The notes below the pieces were generated by a model, which saw nothing but the letters and a program-made list of their open reading frames with translations, had not been told where the DNA came from and did no database searches. DNA of 39,012 nucleotides from Chitinophagales bacterium. Its GTDB lineage: Bacteria; Bacteroidota; Bacteroidia; Chitinophagales; UBA2359. Below are positions 9,156 through 17,178 of the stretch, in pieces. The stretch covers positions 1 to 39,012 of the forward strand of contig JAEUUX010000150.1 in NCBI GenBank assembly GCA_016787295.1, given 5' to 3'. The position numbers were made by a program, and so were the translations under genes. Each line of letters begins with the position of its first letter. The first letter of the stretch is position 1.

Positions 9156-9215
9156 ACAAATTCTGTTGTTCAATTTCCACTATAATTGCCTTTTTCACAT
9201 ACCGCAGCAATGATA

Positions 9216-9324
9216 TTTTTTGGGCGTTTCCCTGCGGGTCGGGCTTTACAGGGCTTCGCTTTGCTTCGGTGCAAGCACCAGCCTAACGGCTGCCCTTACA
9301 ATCCCTAACGCGCTTCGCCACTCG
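9216..9324 (+). repeat. Dispersed ~110-bp repeat, copy 2
   Basis: It has the same ends as copy 1 (GGGCGTTTCCCTGCGGGTCG at the left, CCCTTACAATCCCTAACGCG at the right). Its middle, with GGTGCAAGCACCAGCCTAACG, is shared with copy 3. It sits 61 bases past the creD stop, between converging genes. Confidence 0.85.
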
Positions 9325-9383
9325 GTAAAGTTGGACATCACACAAAAACAATGCAAATCGAACGCTTAAACGAAGCATAGCAA

Positions 9384-9426
9384 AAATGGTGAATGGCAAG
9401 TGAGTCATTCACCATTTCGTTTTTTG
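9384..9426. terminator. Bidirectional hairpin terminator between creD and the SCO gene
   Basis: AAATGGTGAATG (9384-9395) pairs with CATTCACCATTT (9406-9417) around ten bases. CGTTTTTT follows on the + strand and TTTGC on the - strand. It sits between converging genes. Confidence 0.8.
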
Positions 9427-9453
9427 GGGTAGCTTGCGTGACCATCGTTTTGG

Positions 9454-10107
9454 CTATTCTTTTTCCTGCAACAAACGCTCCATTGCCACCAACAATTTGT
9501 CAACCTCTACGGCACTTGTACCCTGAAAAGCTCCACGCACCCTGCCTTTGGTATCAACCAACACTATCAAGCCGCTATGGTTAAACCCACCGGGAGCTGC
9601 CACATCTGCTTCGGGACGTGGTGTAAAATAGGCTTGTGCCAAGTTATAAATCGTGTCACGGTTGCCCCAAACAAAATTCCATTGTTCAGGTCGGGCAGAT
9701 AGACGTTGTGCATACTCTTTTAGCACAGGAATAGTGTCATGTTCGGGGTCTACGGTATGTGATAAAATGCCCACTTTGGGATTATTTTTATACCGTTCAG
9801 CAACCCTCAGTAGTTGCGATTTCATCAAAGGACAGATGGAGGGGCAGGTAGTAAAGAAAAAATCTGCCACATAAATTTTGCCTTTAAAGGTAGCATTATC
9901 CACCCAGATGCTATCTTGGTTCAGAAGGCGAAAAGGCGGAATGCTATGATAAATGGTGTCCACGACTTGTTGTCCGTTCACCATTTTTGTGGTCGTTTCG
10001 CGTTCGCCAAAGATGGGTAAACGCGTATTGGTATCAGTCCGTTGACAAGCAATAACGCCCAACAGCAGCCCAGCAACCACCAATATATGACTATATTTAA
10101 GAAACAT
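9454..10107 (-). CDS. SCO1/SenC-family copper chaperone lipoprotein
   Basis: This 217-residue protein has a lipoprotein signal ending in GVIAC (Cys21). The thioredoxin-like SCO domain carries FFTTCPSICPLMKSQLL, which provides the CxxxC copper ligands. The third ligand is the His of GGFNHSGLIVLVD. The segment HTVDPEHDTIPVLKEYAQRL is also typical. It should deliver copper to, or act as thiol reductase for, the CuA site of cytochrome c oxidase on the periplasmic side. It is third in a minus-strand run after the YHS and helical lipoproteins, a context that supports a role in copper handling. No oxidase genes are in the window. Confidence 0.92.
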   Translation of the reverse strand: MFLKYSHILVVAGLLLGVIACQRTDTNTRLPIFGERETTTKMVNGQQVVDTIYHSIPPFRLLNQDSIWVDNATFKGKIYVADFFFTTCPSICPLMKSQLLRVAERYKNNPKVGILSHTVDPEHDTIPVLKEYAQRLSARPEQWNFVWGNRDTIYNLAQAYFTPRPEADVAAPGGFNHSGLIVLVDTKGRVRGAFQGTSAVEVDKLLVAMERLLQEKE

Positions 10108-10160
10108 CGATGAAATTATGAAAGTATTGTTTTAAAACAGCTCTAATAACAAATGTGAAA

Positions 10161-10643
10161 TTATTGAGGTAATTGCTGTTTAGCCAATTCCAAAGCATGT
10201 TTTGTTTGGTTCGCTATGCGATCCATGCTATTTTTTCGCTCTTTGAGATAGGCAATAGAATCTTCGGGATTTCGTGGGATTTTGAAACTACGCATCCAGT
10301 CTATCATAGCTTTATCGGCGTTTTTTAGGCTATCAATCAGGTTTTGCAGTTCTTTTTGCTTTGGATTTTCCTTGAGCAACTGTTCAGCCTTTTGGCGCAA
10401 CTGGTTGATTTTCCCTGTTTCTGCCATTACTTTATCGTGCAATGCAATAGCTTCGCGCTGTAGGGTAATGCCCTCGCCATTAAGCCCGAGGGCATTGAGC
10501 GTTCCTTTATCGGTTTGTGCCACAGTATTAGAGTCGGCAGGGGTAGTGTTGGCAGCATGGGCAGTATCTCTTGTATCAGTATTTTGTGTTTGGCAAGCCA
10601 CCAAACAAGTAATGCTACATAGAACAAAAATTATTTTTTTCAT
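10161..10643 (-). CDS. Small helical lipoprotein, function unknown
   Basis: This 160-residue protein has a lipobox (CLVAC, Cys17) and a Thr/Asp-rich linker. A long helical, probably coiled-coil segment follows, from EAIALHDKVMAETGKINQLR to the C-terminus. The patch AMIDWMRSFKIP recurs in Bacteroidota proteins sometimes labelled 'viral A-type inclusion protein', a name without functional meaning. It lies 39 bases after the YHS gene and 53 before the SCO gene, so the three are probably one operon. Confidence 0.75.
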   Translation of the reverse strand: MKKIIFVLCSITCLVACQTQNTDTRDTAHAANTTPADSNTVAQTDKGTLNALGLNGEGITLQREAIALHDKVMAETGKINQLRQKAEQLLKENPKQKELQNLIDSLKNADKAMIDWMRSFKIPRNPEDSIAYLKERKNSMDRIANQTKHALELAKQQLPQ

Positions 10644-10682
10644 TAAAAATTCTGTGTTATTTGTGCGTATGGTACGTGTTTG

Positions 10683-10997
10683 TTATTTGTGTGAGAGGTG
10701 TTTTTCGGGATTTTCCACAAAACTCGCTTTACAACTTTTAGAACAAAAACCATACAATTTGCCTTGATAGCTGGCGGTATCTGCCAATGCATCAGCTTTG
10801 ATATCCATGTCGCAAATCGGGTCTTTGAGCATCGCCAATTTTTCGGCAGGAACAGCAATTGTGCTTGTCTCAGATTCGGCAGGCATTTCTTTTGCTTCGC
10901 CAACAGGTTGAATATTCGCACCAGATTTTGAATTACTTTGGCAACTGTTCATTGCCAACAATACTACTGTCGATAAAATAAATAATACTTTTTTCAT
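10683..10997 (-). CDS. YHS-domain lipoprotein, probable metal binding
   Basis: This 104-residue protein has a lipoprotein signal (LAMNSC, Cys19) and an acidic linker. A C-terminal YHS/TRASH-like domain follows: KDPICDMDI, then YGFCSKSCKASFVENPEKHL. The three cysteines and the surrounding pattern fit binding of copper or another soft metal. It is the first gene of the run leading to SCO. No TAnnTTTG box stands out in the 60 bases upstream. Confidence 0.85.
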   Translation of the reverse strand: MKKVLFILSTVVLLAMNSCQSNSKSGANIQPVGEAKEMPAESETSTIAVPAEKLAMLKDPICDMDIKADALADTASYQGKLYGFCSKSCKASFVENPEKHLSHK

Positions 10998-11058
10998 GGT
11001 AGAAATGATTTTGTTGTTTTAAATGTTTATTAAAAAAGTTGCTTGCTATCATTGATTA

Positions 11059-12102
11059 TCATTCTTCAATAAGTCGTTCTGTTGTCAATATCTGCTGAAC
11101 TGCTTCGGGACTTTTACCAAACAACTCGGCTATAGTTTTAATAGGTAGTTGTAAGGTCTTATAGGAATAGATGATTTGCGATATTTCTTTCAAGCGAGCT
11201 TGCTGTTCTGTTTCCAATCGCGCTGCCTCCGCTTTGCGTTCCGCTTCAAGACGCGCCGCCTCCGCTTCAAGACGTGCCGCCTCCGACATTTTTAGCGCCT
11301 CTAAAGTAGAAACGCCACGTGCCGCTTTAAAAAGCACTTCGACGATTTCTATCGTATCTTGACTATATTCGAACATAGTAGTATTTTTGGGTTGGTTTTG
11401 AACTATATAATTTTTGAACTCCTCTGCCAAAGGCAAAGAAAGTTTCATCAAATCGCCGATGAAATACACCAAACAACTTGCTTTTTCATGCGAATAGCCG
11501 CGTTGTCTTGCCAAATCATACAAATGTTCTTTGGCAGTCAAACGTTCCCGCAATTTTTGGCGTGTTCTTATGACTTTCAAATTTGCCAGCACCACCAATG
11601 CGAAAGGATTTGGGTTTTGCTCTAATATATCGGCATCTTGAACAGCCACATGATAGGTTTTGAATCGATATACCAAACTTGTTGAGTACGCTTCTTCTTT
11701 GTAGTGATCATAAATTTTGGGTTTTCGTAAACCCGTATAAATCACAAAAGAAGTGACACGTTGGTTATATTTCGACCTGATAATTTGATAATAGTGGAAC
11801 ATGCGAGCGGTAAAATCATTTTCGGGTTTGGTTTGAAACTCCAAATGCACCAAAATCCAGCGCGACTCACCTGTTTTTAACTCCACTTGTACCAATTTAT
11901 CTACTATTTTATCTTTGTCTTCTTCTCGGATAAGGTCACGCAACTCTTTATCCAAAAAACTGATAGGTTGATTAAAATCCACATCAACATAGATTTCGGG
12001 GAGAAAGAATGCAAGAAATTCCTCAAACATTGCTTCCACCACTATTTTCCAATTGTTGTCGTAGTCTATAACCAAATCTATATCGCGTTTTTTATTGCCC
12101 AT
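11059..12102 (-). CDS. Rpn-type PD-(D/E)XK nuclease with repeat linker
   Basis: This 347-residue protein resembles the Rpn/'cytosolic protein' nucleases of transposase_31-like families. The core has Asp68 in KIVDKLVQVEL and HLEFQ with Glu88 and Gln90, the ExQ form of the motif, followed by MFHYYQIIRSKY. Residues 283-307 are short tandem repeats of the EAARLEAE type, encoded by near-identical 18-base units. The last 35 residues (PIKTIAELFGKSPEAVQQIL) look like a helix-turn-helix. Related Rpn proteins of E. coli cleave DNA and promote recombination; the same activity here is inferred. The gene is isolated from the flanking genes and may be mobile. Confidence 0.78.
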   Translation of the reverse strand: MGNKKRDIDLVIDYDNNWKIVVEAMFEEFLAFFLPEIYVDVDFNQPISFLDKELRDLIREEDKDKIVDKLVQVELKTGESRWILVHLEFQTKPENDFTARMFHYYQIIRSKYNQRVTSFVIYTGLRKPKIYDHYKEEAYSTSLVYRFKTYHVAVQDADILEQNPNPFALVVLANLKVIRTRQKLRERLTAKEHLYDLARQRGYSHEKASCLVYFIGDLMKLSLPLAEEFKNYIVQNQPKNTTMFEYSQDTIEIVEVLFKAARGVSTLEALKMSEAARLEAEAARLEAERKAEAARLETEQQARLKEISQIIYSYKTLQLPIKTIAELFGKSPEAVQQILTTERLIEE

Positions 12103-12113
12103 AAAGTGAAATG

Positions 12114-12599
12114 CTACGAAAGTAATGGGTTTTGTTGCGAAATGATTTTCTTTAGCAGCACTACTTGTCCCAAATGATAGTGAGCGTGTTCAATAATGCC
12201 ATGCAAATTGCGGTAATAATTGCCATATTTTTCGTCCCGAAAAGCCTTTGTCAATTGTTCATCGGGTAGTTTTTCGACAAATGTAGCCAAGTCTTCGGCA
12301 CACTGCCATGTGGTATCGAGCAATTTTTGCCAATCTTCTGCCGACTCTATGGGTGGAACGGCAAAACTGTATTTGTCATGATAGTTAAAAGTTTCGTTTC
12401 GAAAAACACTCAAAGCTGCATGTAAATAATAGTTGGTATGAAAAACTAATGCCGCAATTGTGTTACAAGAATGGGTTGATGTGATAGCTTGTTGCCAAGT
12501 AACATCAGACAAATGTTCGCGAAAAGAAGCTACAGTCCAGTTTCCACCAAAGTAAATTTCTCTCAAATGTTTGGCAATTAAGGGAGCGATTAGATTCAT
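12114..12599 (-). CDS. DinB-superfamily protein
   Basis: The ATG at 12599 gives 161 residues. The longer frame to 12656 would begin at the -7 box and is rejected. DinB-fold features are HTNYYLHAALSVF near the middle and HGIIEHAHYHLGQVVLLKK at the end, placing His residues for a three-His metal site. The family includes bacillithiol-dependent transferases and DNA-damage-inducible proteins of unclear activity. The substrate cannot be read from sequence. A TAACTTTG box and a leader hairpin (12624-12653, CAGCAATT/AATTGCTG) lie just upstream. Confidence 0.78.
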   Translation of the reverse strand: MNLIAPLIAKHLREIYFGGNWTVASFREHLSDVTWQQAITSTHSCNTIAALVFHTNYYLHAALSVFRNETFNYHDKYSFAVPPIESAEDWQKLLDTTWQCAEDLATFVEKLPDEQLTKAFRDEKYGNYYRNLHGIIEHAHYHLGQVVLLKKIISQQNPLLS

Positions 12600-12653
12600 T
12601 TTATATGAATTAGGTACAAAAAACAGCAATTCTCCTATAGCGGAAAATTGCTG

Positions 12654-12661
12654 CAAAGTTA
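12654..12661 (-). promoter_or_regulatory. -7 box TAACTTTG for the DinB gene
   Basis: A minus-strand TAnnTTTG match followed by CAGC, 54 bases before the ATG at 12599. The predicted leader carries the 8-bp hairpin at 12624-12653. Confidence 0.6.
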
Positions 12662-12686
12662 CGAAAAATTGTTGATATTTCGATAA

Positions 12687-13776
12687 TTAGTTCATATTAC
12701 TTTGATACATCAACAAGGATTTGATGAAACCATTGAGGTCGCCGTCCATAACAGCCTGCACATTGCCTGTTTCGTAGCCTGACCGCAAATCTTTCACCAA
12801 TTTGTAGGGCTGCATAACATAGTTGCGGACTTGTGACCCCCATTCTATGCGTCTTTTACCGCTTTCCACTTTGGCGCGCTCCTCGTTTTGTCGTTCCAAT
12901 TCCATTTGATATAGGCGCGACTTAAGCATTTGGAGCGCTTTGTCTCTGTTCATGTGTTGGGAGCGTTCTTGTTGGCATTCGACGATAATTCCGCTTGGTA
13001 AGTGTCGCAGGCGAACAGCAGTTTCCACTTTATTGACATTTTGTCCGCCTTTTCCGCCTGCTCTAAACGTATCCCATTCAATATCGGCTGGGTTTATTTC
13101 GACACTGATGGTATCATCTACCAAAGGGTAGACAAATACGGAGGCAAAAGAGGTTTGTCGCTTGCCTTGCGCATTAAATGGGCTAATGCGCACCAAACGA
13201 TGCACACCGCTCTCGCTTTTTAGGTAGCCATAAGCAAAGGTTCCTTCAAATTCTAAGGAAACAGACCGAATACCTGCTACATCATCGGGCTGAAGGTCGA
13301 CTTCTGTCACGCGATAACCATTTTTTTCGCCCCACATGATGTACATTCGCATTAGCATGGCTGCCCAATCGCAACTTTCTGTGCCTCCTGCTCCCGAATT
13401 AATAGTCAAAATAGCGGTCATATTATCTTCTTCACCTGTTAAAGTTGACTGTACTTCAAGTTCGGTTACTGCTTCTTGGGCAAGTAGATAATGTTCGTCC
13501 ACTTCTTGTTCGCTTGCCTCGCCAATGGCTGCAAAATCTTGGAACACTTGCAAATCATCGAACGTTTGCTGGGTTTTTCGAAAATACGCTACCCAATATT
13601 TGTGTTCTTTGAGTGATTTTAGCACTATTTCTGCTTGTTGTGGGTCGTCCCAAAAGTCGGGAGCGATGCTTTGTTGCTCAATAGCAAGCATTTTTTCTAT
13701 GCGTTGGTCGATGTCAAAGATACCTCCTTAACATTGCCAAACGTTCAACTAATCGATTAAATTGATCGGCGGTCAT
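12687..13776 (-). CDS. prfB: Peptide chain release factor 2, made by programmed +1 frameshift
   Basis: Translation starts at the ATG at 13776 and runs 20 codons to an in-frame UGA at 13716-13714. A +1 shift on CUU-U continues into the long frame, giving about 362 residues against 365 in E. coli. RF2 hallmarks are the stop-codon reading motif SPF (about 198-200, in [17 protein letters not shown]) and the catalytic GGQ (about 243-245, in [13 protein letters not shown]). The factor releases peptides at UGA and UAA. Its own level sets frameshifting, because low RF2 makes the ribosome pause at UGA. Reading only the frame from 13691 would wrongly lose the first 28 residues. Confidence 0.95.
13713..13728 (-). 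promoter_or_regulatory. prfB: prfB +1 frameshift signal
   Basis: The minus strand reads AGGAGG-TAT-CTT-TGA-C. This matches the E. coli prfB site in spacing and slip codon, with AGGAGG in place of AGGGGG. AGGAGG acts as an internal Shine-Dalgarno sequence pushing the ribosome forward, CUU is the slip codon and UGAC the slow stop. Confidence 0.95.
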
Positions 13777-13836
13777 TTATGGGTTTTAATGATGATGGAA
13801 TATAAAAGAGCGGAATGAAATAGTGATTTTGGGGCG

Positions 13837-13844
13837 CAAAGGTA
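13837..13844 (-). promoter_or_regulatory. -7 box TACCTTTG for prfB
   Basis: A minus-strand TACCTTTG followed by CGCCCC, about 60 bases before the prfB ATG. Confidence 0.65.
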
Positions 13845-13884
13845 AGGAGATTTCAGTAAAAAACGAAAAATAACTCCTTTTCCC

Positions 13885-15135
13885 TTATCTTCCCACCACC
13901 ACCTCGCCATCGAGCAACACCTTCTCCACCAATCGACTACCGAACGAATAAGGAAGGTATGCCAACGAAGGAAGTGACAGCAGTTGCAAGTTAGCGCGTT
14001 TGCCGCGAGCTATAGTACCAAGTTCTCGCTCCAAGCCCATAGCATAAGCACCGTTGATAGTGGCAGCATGAACACTTTCTTCGGGTAACATCTTCATTTG
14101 TGTACATGCCAAAGAAAGTATCAAGGGCATATTGCCTGATGGACTTGACCCAGGATTATAATCTGTTGCCAACGCCACAGGTAGACCTGCATCTATCATT
14201 TTTCGCGCGGGGGCATAGGTTAGATTCAAGAAAAAAGCCGTTGAAGGCAACAGCGTTGGCATGGTTTCAGAGGCTAAAAGGCAGGAAATTTCGGCATCAC
14301 CCACACATTCGAGGTGGTCAACCGATAAAGCACCATATTCCACCCCAACTTGGATACCACCCGAATAAGCTAATTCGTTGGCGTGTATTTTTGGACGCAA
14401 ATTGTACTTAGCTCCCGCCGCCAAGATGGTTGCTGTTTCTTCTACTGTGAAAAAACCTCGATCACAAAACACGTCTATAAAATCGGCTAAACCTTCTTCG
14501 GCAATTTGCGGCAATAGCGTGTCCGTCAAGAGGCGAATATATGCGGCTCGGTCTTGTTTATATGCTAATGGCAAGGCATGTGCGCCCAAAAAATTAGCAC
14601 GAATCGGCACTTTTACCTTGCTTTTCAACTGTTGAATCACACGAAGCATCTTTAACTCGCCTTCTACACTCAAACCATAGCCGCTTTTTATTTCGATAGC
14701 TCCTGTTCCCATAGCTATCATCTCTTGAACGCGCCCAAAGGCTTGCTCAAACAGCACTTCCTCGGGCGTTTCGGCTAACAGTTTGGCAGAATTAAGAATG
14801 CCACCGCCTGCTGCTGCAATTTCTTCATACGTTGCGCCTTTTATTCGCAAAACAAATTCTTTTTCGCGGCTTCCTGCATACACAATATGCGTATGTGAAT
14901 CGCACCACGTAGGAAGTGCCGACAAACCCTGCGCATTTATGACACATTCCACCTGCGAAAAATAGGCTTCAGGCAAATCTGACATTGCTCCAAAGTCGGT
15001 AATCAAACCGTTTTCGATGTATAGATAAGCATTATCTATTGTTGTCAAGGTCTGCATAGCTGCTCCTTTAACATAACAGATTTGTTCGGTGTGTTCTACC
15101 TGAAATAAGTGTTTGATATTGATGATCAAAGTCAT
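13885..15135 (-). CDS. hutI: Imidazolonepropionase
   Basis: This 416-residue amidohydrolase has the zinc-binding WCDSHTHIVYAGSREKEF, then GGGILNSAKLLAETPEEVLF, IKSGYGLSVEGELKML, PKIHANELAYSGGIQV and ATDYNPGSSPSGNMPL. These are specific to HutI. It converts 4-imidazolone-5-propanoate to N-formimino-glutamate in histidine breakdown. The other hut genes are not next to it, so here it is a single gene. It diverges from serA across an AT-rich spacer. Confidence 0.95.
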   Translation of the reverse strand: MTLIINIKHLFQVEHTEQICYVKGAAMQTLTTIDNAYLYIENGLITDFGAMSDLPEAYFSQVECVINAQGLSALPTWCDSHTHIVYAGSREKEFVLRIKGATYEEIAAAGGGILNSAKLLAETPEEVLFEQAFGRVQEMIAMGTGAIEIKSGYGLSVEGELKMLRVIQQLKSKVKVPIRANFLGAHALPLAYKQDRAAYIRLLTDTLLPQIAEEGLADFIDVFCDRGFFTVEETATILAAGAKYNLRPKIHANELAYSGGIQVGVEYGALSVDHLECVGDAEISCLLASETMPTLLPSTAFFLNLTYAPARKMIDAGLPVALATDYNPGSSPSGNMPLILSLACTQMKMLPEESVHAATINGAYAMGLERELGTIARGKRANLQLLSLPSLAYLPYSFGSRLVEKVLLDGEVVVGR

Positions 15136-15561
15136 GGTATAGAAAGTTTACTTTTTATGTTATGGTATTTTTCTGTTTTTTTTCAAAAATGCAATAAAAA
15201 GTTCTTTTCTTTTTTTCTAAAAAAATAAAAGAACTTTTTTTGACGAAAATTTATTTAAAAAGTATTTTAAAGCACTTTTTCTGAAAAAAAAAGTATTTTT
15301 TAGTTAAAATTCATTTATTATAATGCTTTTAAGCGCTTTTAGTAAAAATAAAAGAACTTTTTTTGACGAAAATTTATTTAAAAAGTATTTTTAAAGTACT
15401 TTTTCTAAAAATAAAAAGTAATTCTCAAAAAAAAACGCCTAAATAGTATTTTTAAGCATTTTTTTAAAAAAATAAAAAACTTTTTTTAGCAAAATATTTC
15501 CCAAAAACACTTTTTATACACTTTTTAAAAAATAAAAAGTTTTTGCAAAACACTTCTAACA
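15136..15561. repeat. AT-rich spacer with two 123-bp-spaced repeats and many small hairpins
   Basis: Almost only A and T, this spacer separates hutI and serA. A block from 15221 to about 15285 recurs from 15344 to about 15409, nearly identical (AATAAAAGAACTTTTTTTGA, then CGAAAATTTATTTAAAAAGT). Small inverted repeats of the AAAAAGT/ACTTTTT type fill the rest, such as AAAAAGTTCTTTT (15196-15208) against AAAAGAACTTTTT (15227-15239). I see no gene in it. Confidence 0.8.
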
Positions 15562-15629
15562 ATGACAAGAATATGCAATACCATAGAATCCAATAACTTT
15601 GGTCATTATGTTTTTATCCAAATTGTTAC

Positions 15630-15637
15630 TACCTTTG
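15630..15637 (+). promoter_or_regulatory. -7 box TACCTTTG for serA
   Basis: TACCTTTG followed by CACC lies 14 bases before the ATG at 15652. It falls inside the longer open frame from 15562, so the upstream 30 codons are not translated and the leader is very short. Confidence 0.7.
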
Positions 15638-15651
15638 CACCAAAATTTTGT

Positions 15652-16881
15652 ATGAAAACTTCTTATCCTAAAGAAAACATTAAAATTCTATTATTAGAAG
15701 GAGTTAGCCCTACTGCTACTGCTCTATTCGAAAAAGCGGGTTATAGTGACATCGAAAGCCTTCCCAAAGCCATTTCAGAGGAAGCATTGATAGAACGTTT
15801 GCAAGATGGTGTGCATCTTTTGGGCATTCGGTCAAAAACACAACTGACTGCCAAAGTTTTGTCAAACGCTCCACATCTTTGGGCAGTTGGTTGCTTTTGC
15901 ATTGGCACAAATCAGGTCGATTTACGGTATGCATCCCAAAAAGGTATCGCTGTTTTCAACTCTCCTTACAGCAATACAAGGTCTGTTGCCGAACTCACTA
16001 TTGGCGAAATGATTATGTTGTTGCGACATATTCCCGAAAAAAATGCAGCCGCACATCAAGGAGCATGGCTTAAAGATGCAGCAAATTGTTATGAATTGCG
16101 CGGCAAAGCTCTTGGGATTATTGGCTATGGACACATTGGCTCGCAAGTCTCTGTTATGGCAGAAGCCTTGGGAATGCGCGTGTTGTACTACGATATTGTA
16201 CCGAAACTGCCAATGGGAAATGCCATTGCAACCAATTCTTTAGACGAACTGTTAAGTCTTGCTGATGTGGTGTCGTTACATGTGCCTGCTGATGCCTCAA
16301 CAAAAAATATGTTCGACAAACAAATCATCGGACAAATGAAACAAGGTAGCATCTTACTCAATCTTAGCCGCGGGAGTGTGGTCGATATTGATGCACTGGC
16401 AGATGCTTTGGAGAATGGACACCTACAAGGGGCTGGAATCGATGTTTTTCCACACGAACCTGCTGGAAAACACGAACAGTTCGTGTCGCGCCTACAAAAT
16501 CTCCCCAATGTTATCCTAACACCACACATTGGTGGTTCAACCATCGAGGCACAAGACAACATCGGGCGCGATGCGGCAACGAAAATGATACAATATATGG
16601 ACAAAGGCGTGAGTGTTGGCTCGCATAGCATTCCAGAACTTAGCCTGCCTGTTCATCAATCCGCACAACGCATTCTACACATTCACCAAAATGTACCGGG
16701 AGTGCTTTCAGCAATCAATCAGATTATCTCACAACAACAACTCAACATTGTGGGGCAGTATCTCAACACCAAAGGAGATGTAGGTTATGTGGTGTTAGAT
16801 GTAGAGTCGCAAGAAAAAGGTTTAGATATCGGTGCTTTGCGACAACTTCCACAAACCATTAAAGTTCGTTGGTTGTATTAA
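15652..16881 (+). CDS. serA: D-3-phosphoglycerate dehydrogenase with ACT domain
   Basis: From the ATG at 15652 the protein has 409 residues, like the 410-residue E. coli enzyme. The substrate domain (ILLLEGVSPTATALFEKAGY) and the NAD-binding GIIGYGHIGSQVSV come first. They are followed by the active-site Arg of NLSRGSVVD, Glu in DVFPHEP and His in LTPHIGGST. The C-terminal ACT domain (RILHIHQNVPGVLSAINQII) suggests feedback control by serine. It starts serine synthesis by oxidising 3-phosphoglycerate. No other ser genes adjoin it. Translation starts just after the -7 box with no Shine-Dalgarno sequence. Confidence 0.95.
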   Translation: MKTSYPKENIKILLLEGVSPTATALFEKAGYSDIESLPKAISEEALIERLQDGVHLLGIRSKTQLTAKVLSNAPHLWAVGCFCIGTNQVDLRYASQKGIAVFNSPYSNTRSVAELTIGEMIMLLRHIPEKNAAAHQGAWLKDAANCYELRGKALGIIGYGHIGSQVSVMAEALGMRVLYYDIVPKLPMGNAIATNSLDELLSLADVVSLHVPADASTKNMFDKQIIGQMKQGSILLNLSRGSVVDIDALADALENGHLQGAGIDVFPHEPAGKHEQFVSRLQNLPNVILTPHIGGSTIEAQDNIGRDAATKMIQYMDKGVSVGSHSIPELSLPVHQSAQRILHIHQNVPGVLSAINQIISQQQLNIVGQYLNTKGDVGYVVLDVESQEKGLDIGALRQLPQTIKVRWLY

Positions 16882-16982
16882 TTCGGATTTGTTGTTTTTG
16901 TGTATCTATTTTTTTTAACAAAAAAGAAAAAACTGTTTTCCTCTCATTTTTATTATTATTGCAAAATACAGAAAGAACAATT

Positions 16983-17012
16983 TTGTATTTTGCAGTTTTT
17001 TTTGTATCTTTG
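16983..17012 (+). promoter_or_regulatory. Promoter of a short free-standing unit, TTG-N19-TATCTTTG
   Basis: TTG at 16983-16985 is followed after 19 bases by TATCTTTG at 17005-17012 and CACC. This is one of the best promoter matches in the window. It is followed only by a 28-codon frame and a terminator. Confidence 0.7.
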
Positions 17013-17031
17013 CACCATAAAAAAAAGCATT

Positions 17032-17118
17032 ATGGCAATTGTTACCATCAATAACCAGCAGTTATGCGCACGTATCAAACTATTTGCGCGGATGAAAACG
17101 ATTAAACAAAAAGCGTAG
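17032..17118 (+). CDS. 28-residue basic peptide, or a small RNA at the same place
   Basis: ATG at 17032 opens 28 codons (MAIVTINNQQLCARIKLF, then ARMKTIKQKA). The stop codon lies inside the terminator stem. The peptide is strongly basic, with Lys and Arg crowding the second half. It starts about 20 bases after the -7 box. I do not recognise it. It may be a true small protein, a leader left behind by a lost gene, or a chance frame within a ~130-base small RNA. Confidence 0.4.
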   Translation: MAIVTINNQQLCARIKLFARMKTIKQKA

Positions 17119-17142
17119 GGTTGGTTTAACCCTACGTTTTTT
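17106..17142 (+). terminator. Strong terminator closing the short unit
   Basis: CGTAGGGTT (17114-17122) pairs with AACCCTACG (17128-17136) around five bases. An A-run precedes the stem and TTTTTT follows it. Confidence 0.85.
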
Positions 17143-17178
17143 GCATTCAAAAAAATAATGTTGACTAAACCATTTATA

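Noticed and set aside
12687-13691. prfB as an N-terminally truncated gene starting at 13691
   Set aside because: The missing 28 residues are encoded upstream through a canonical +1 frameshift site.
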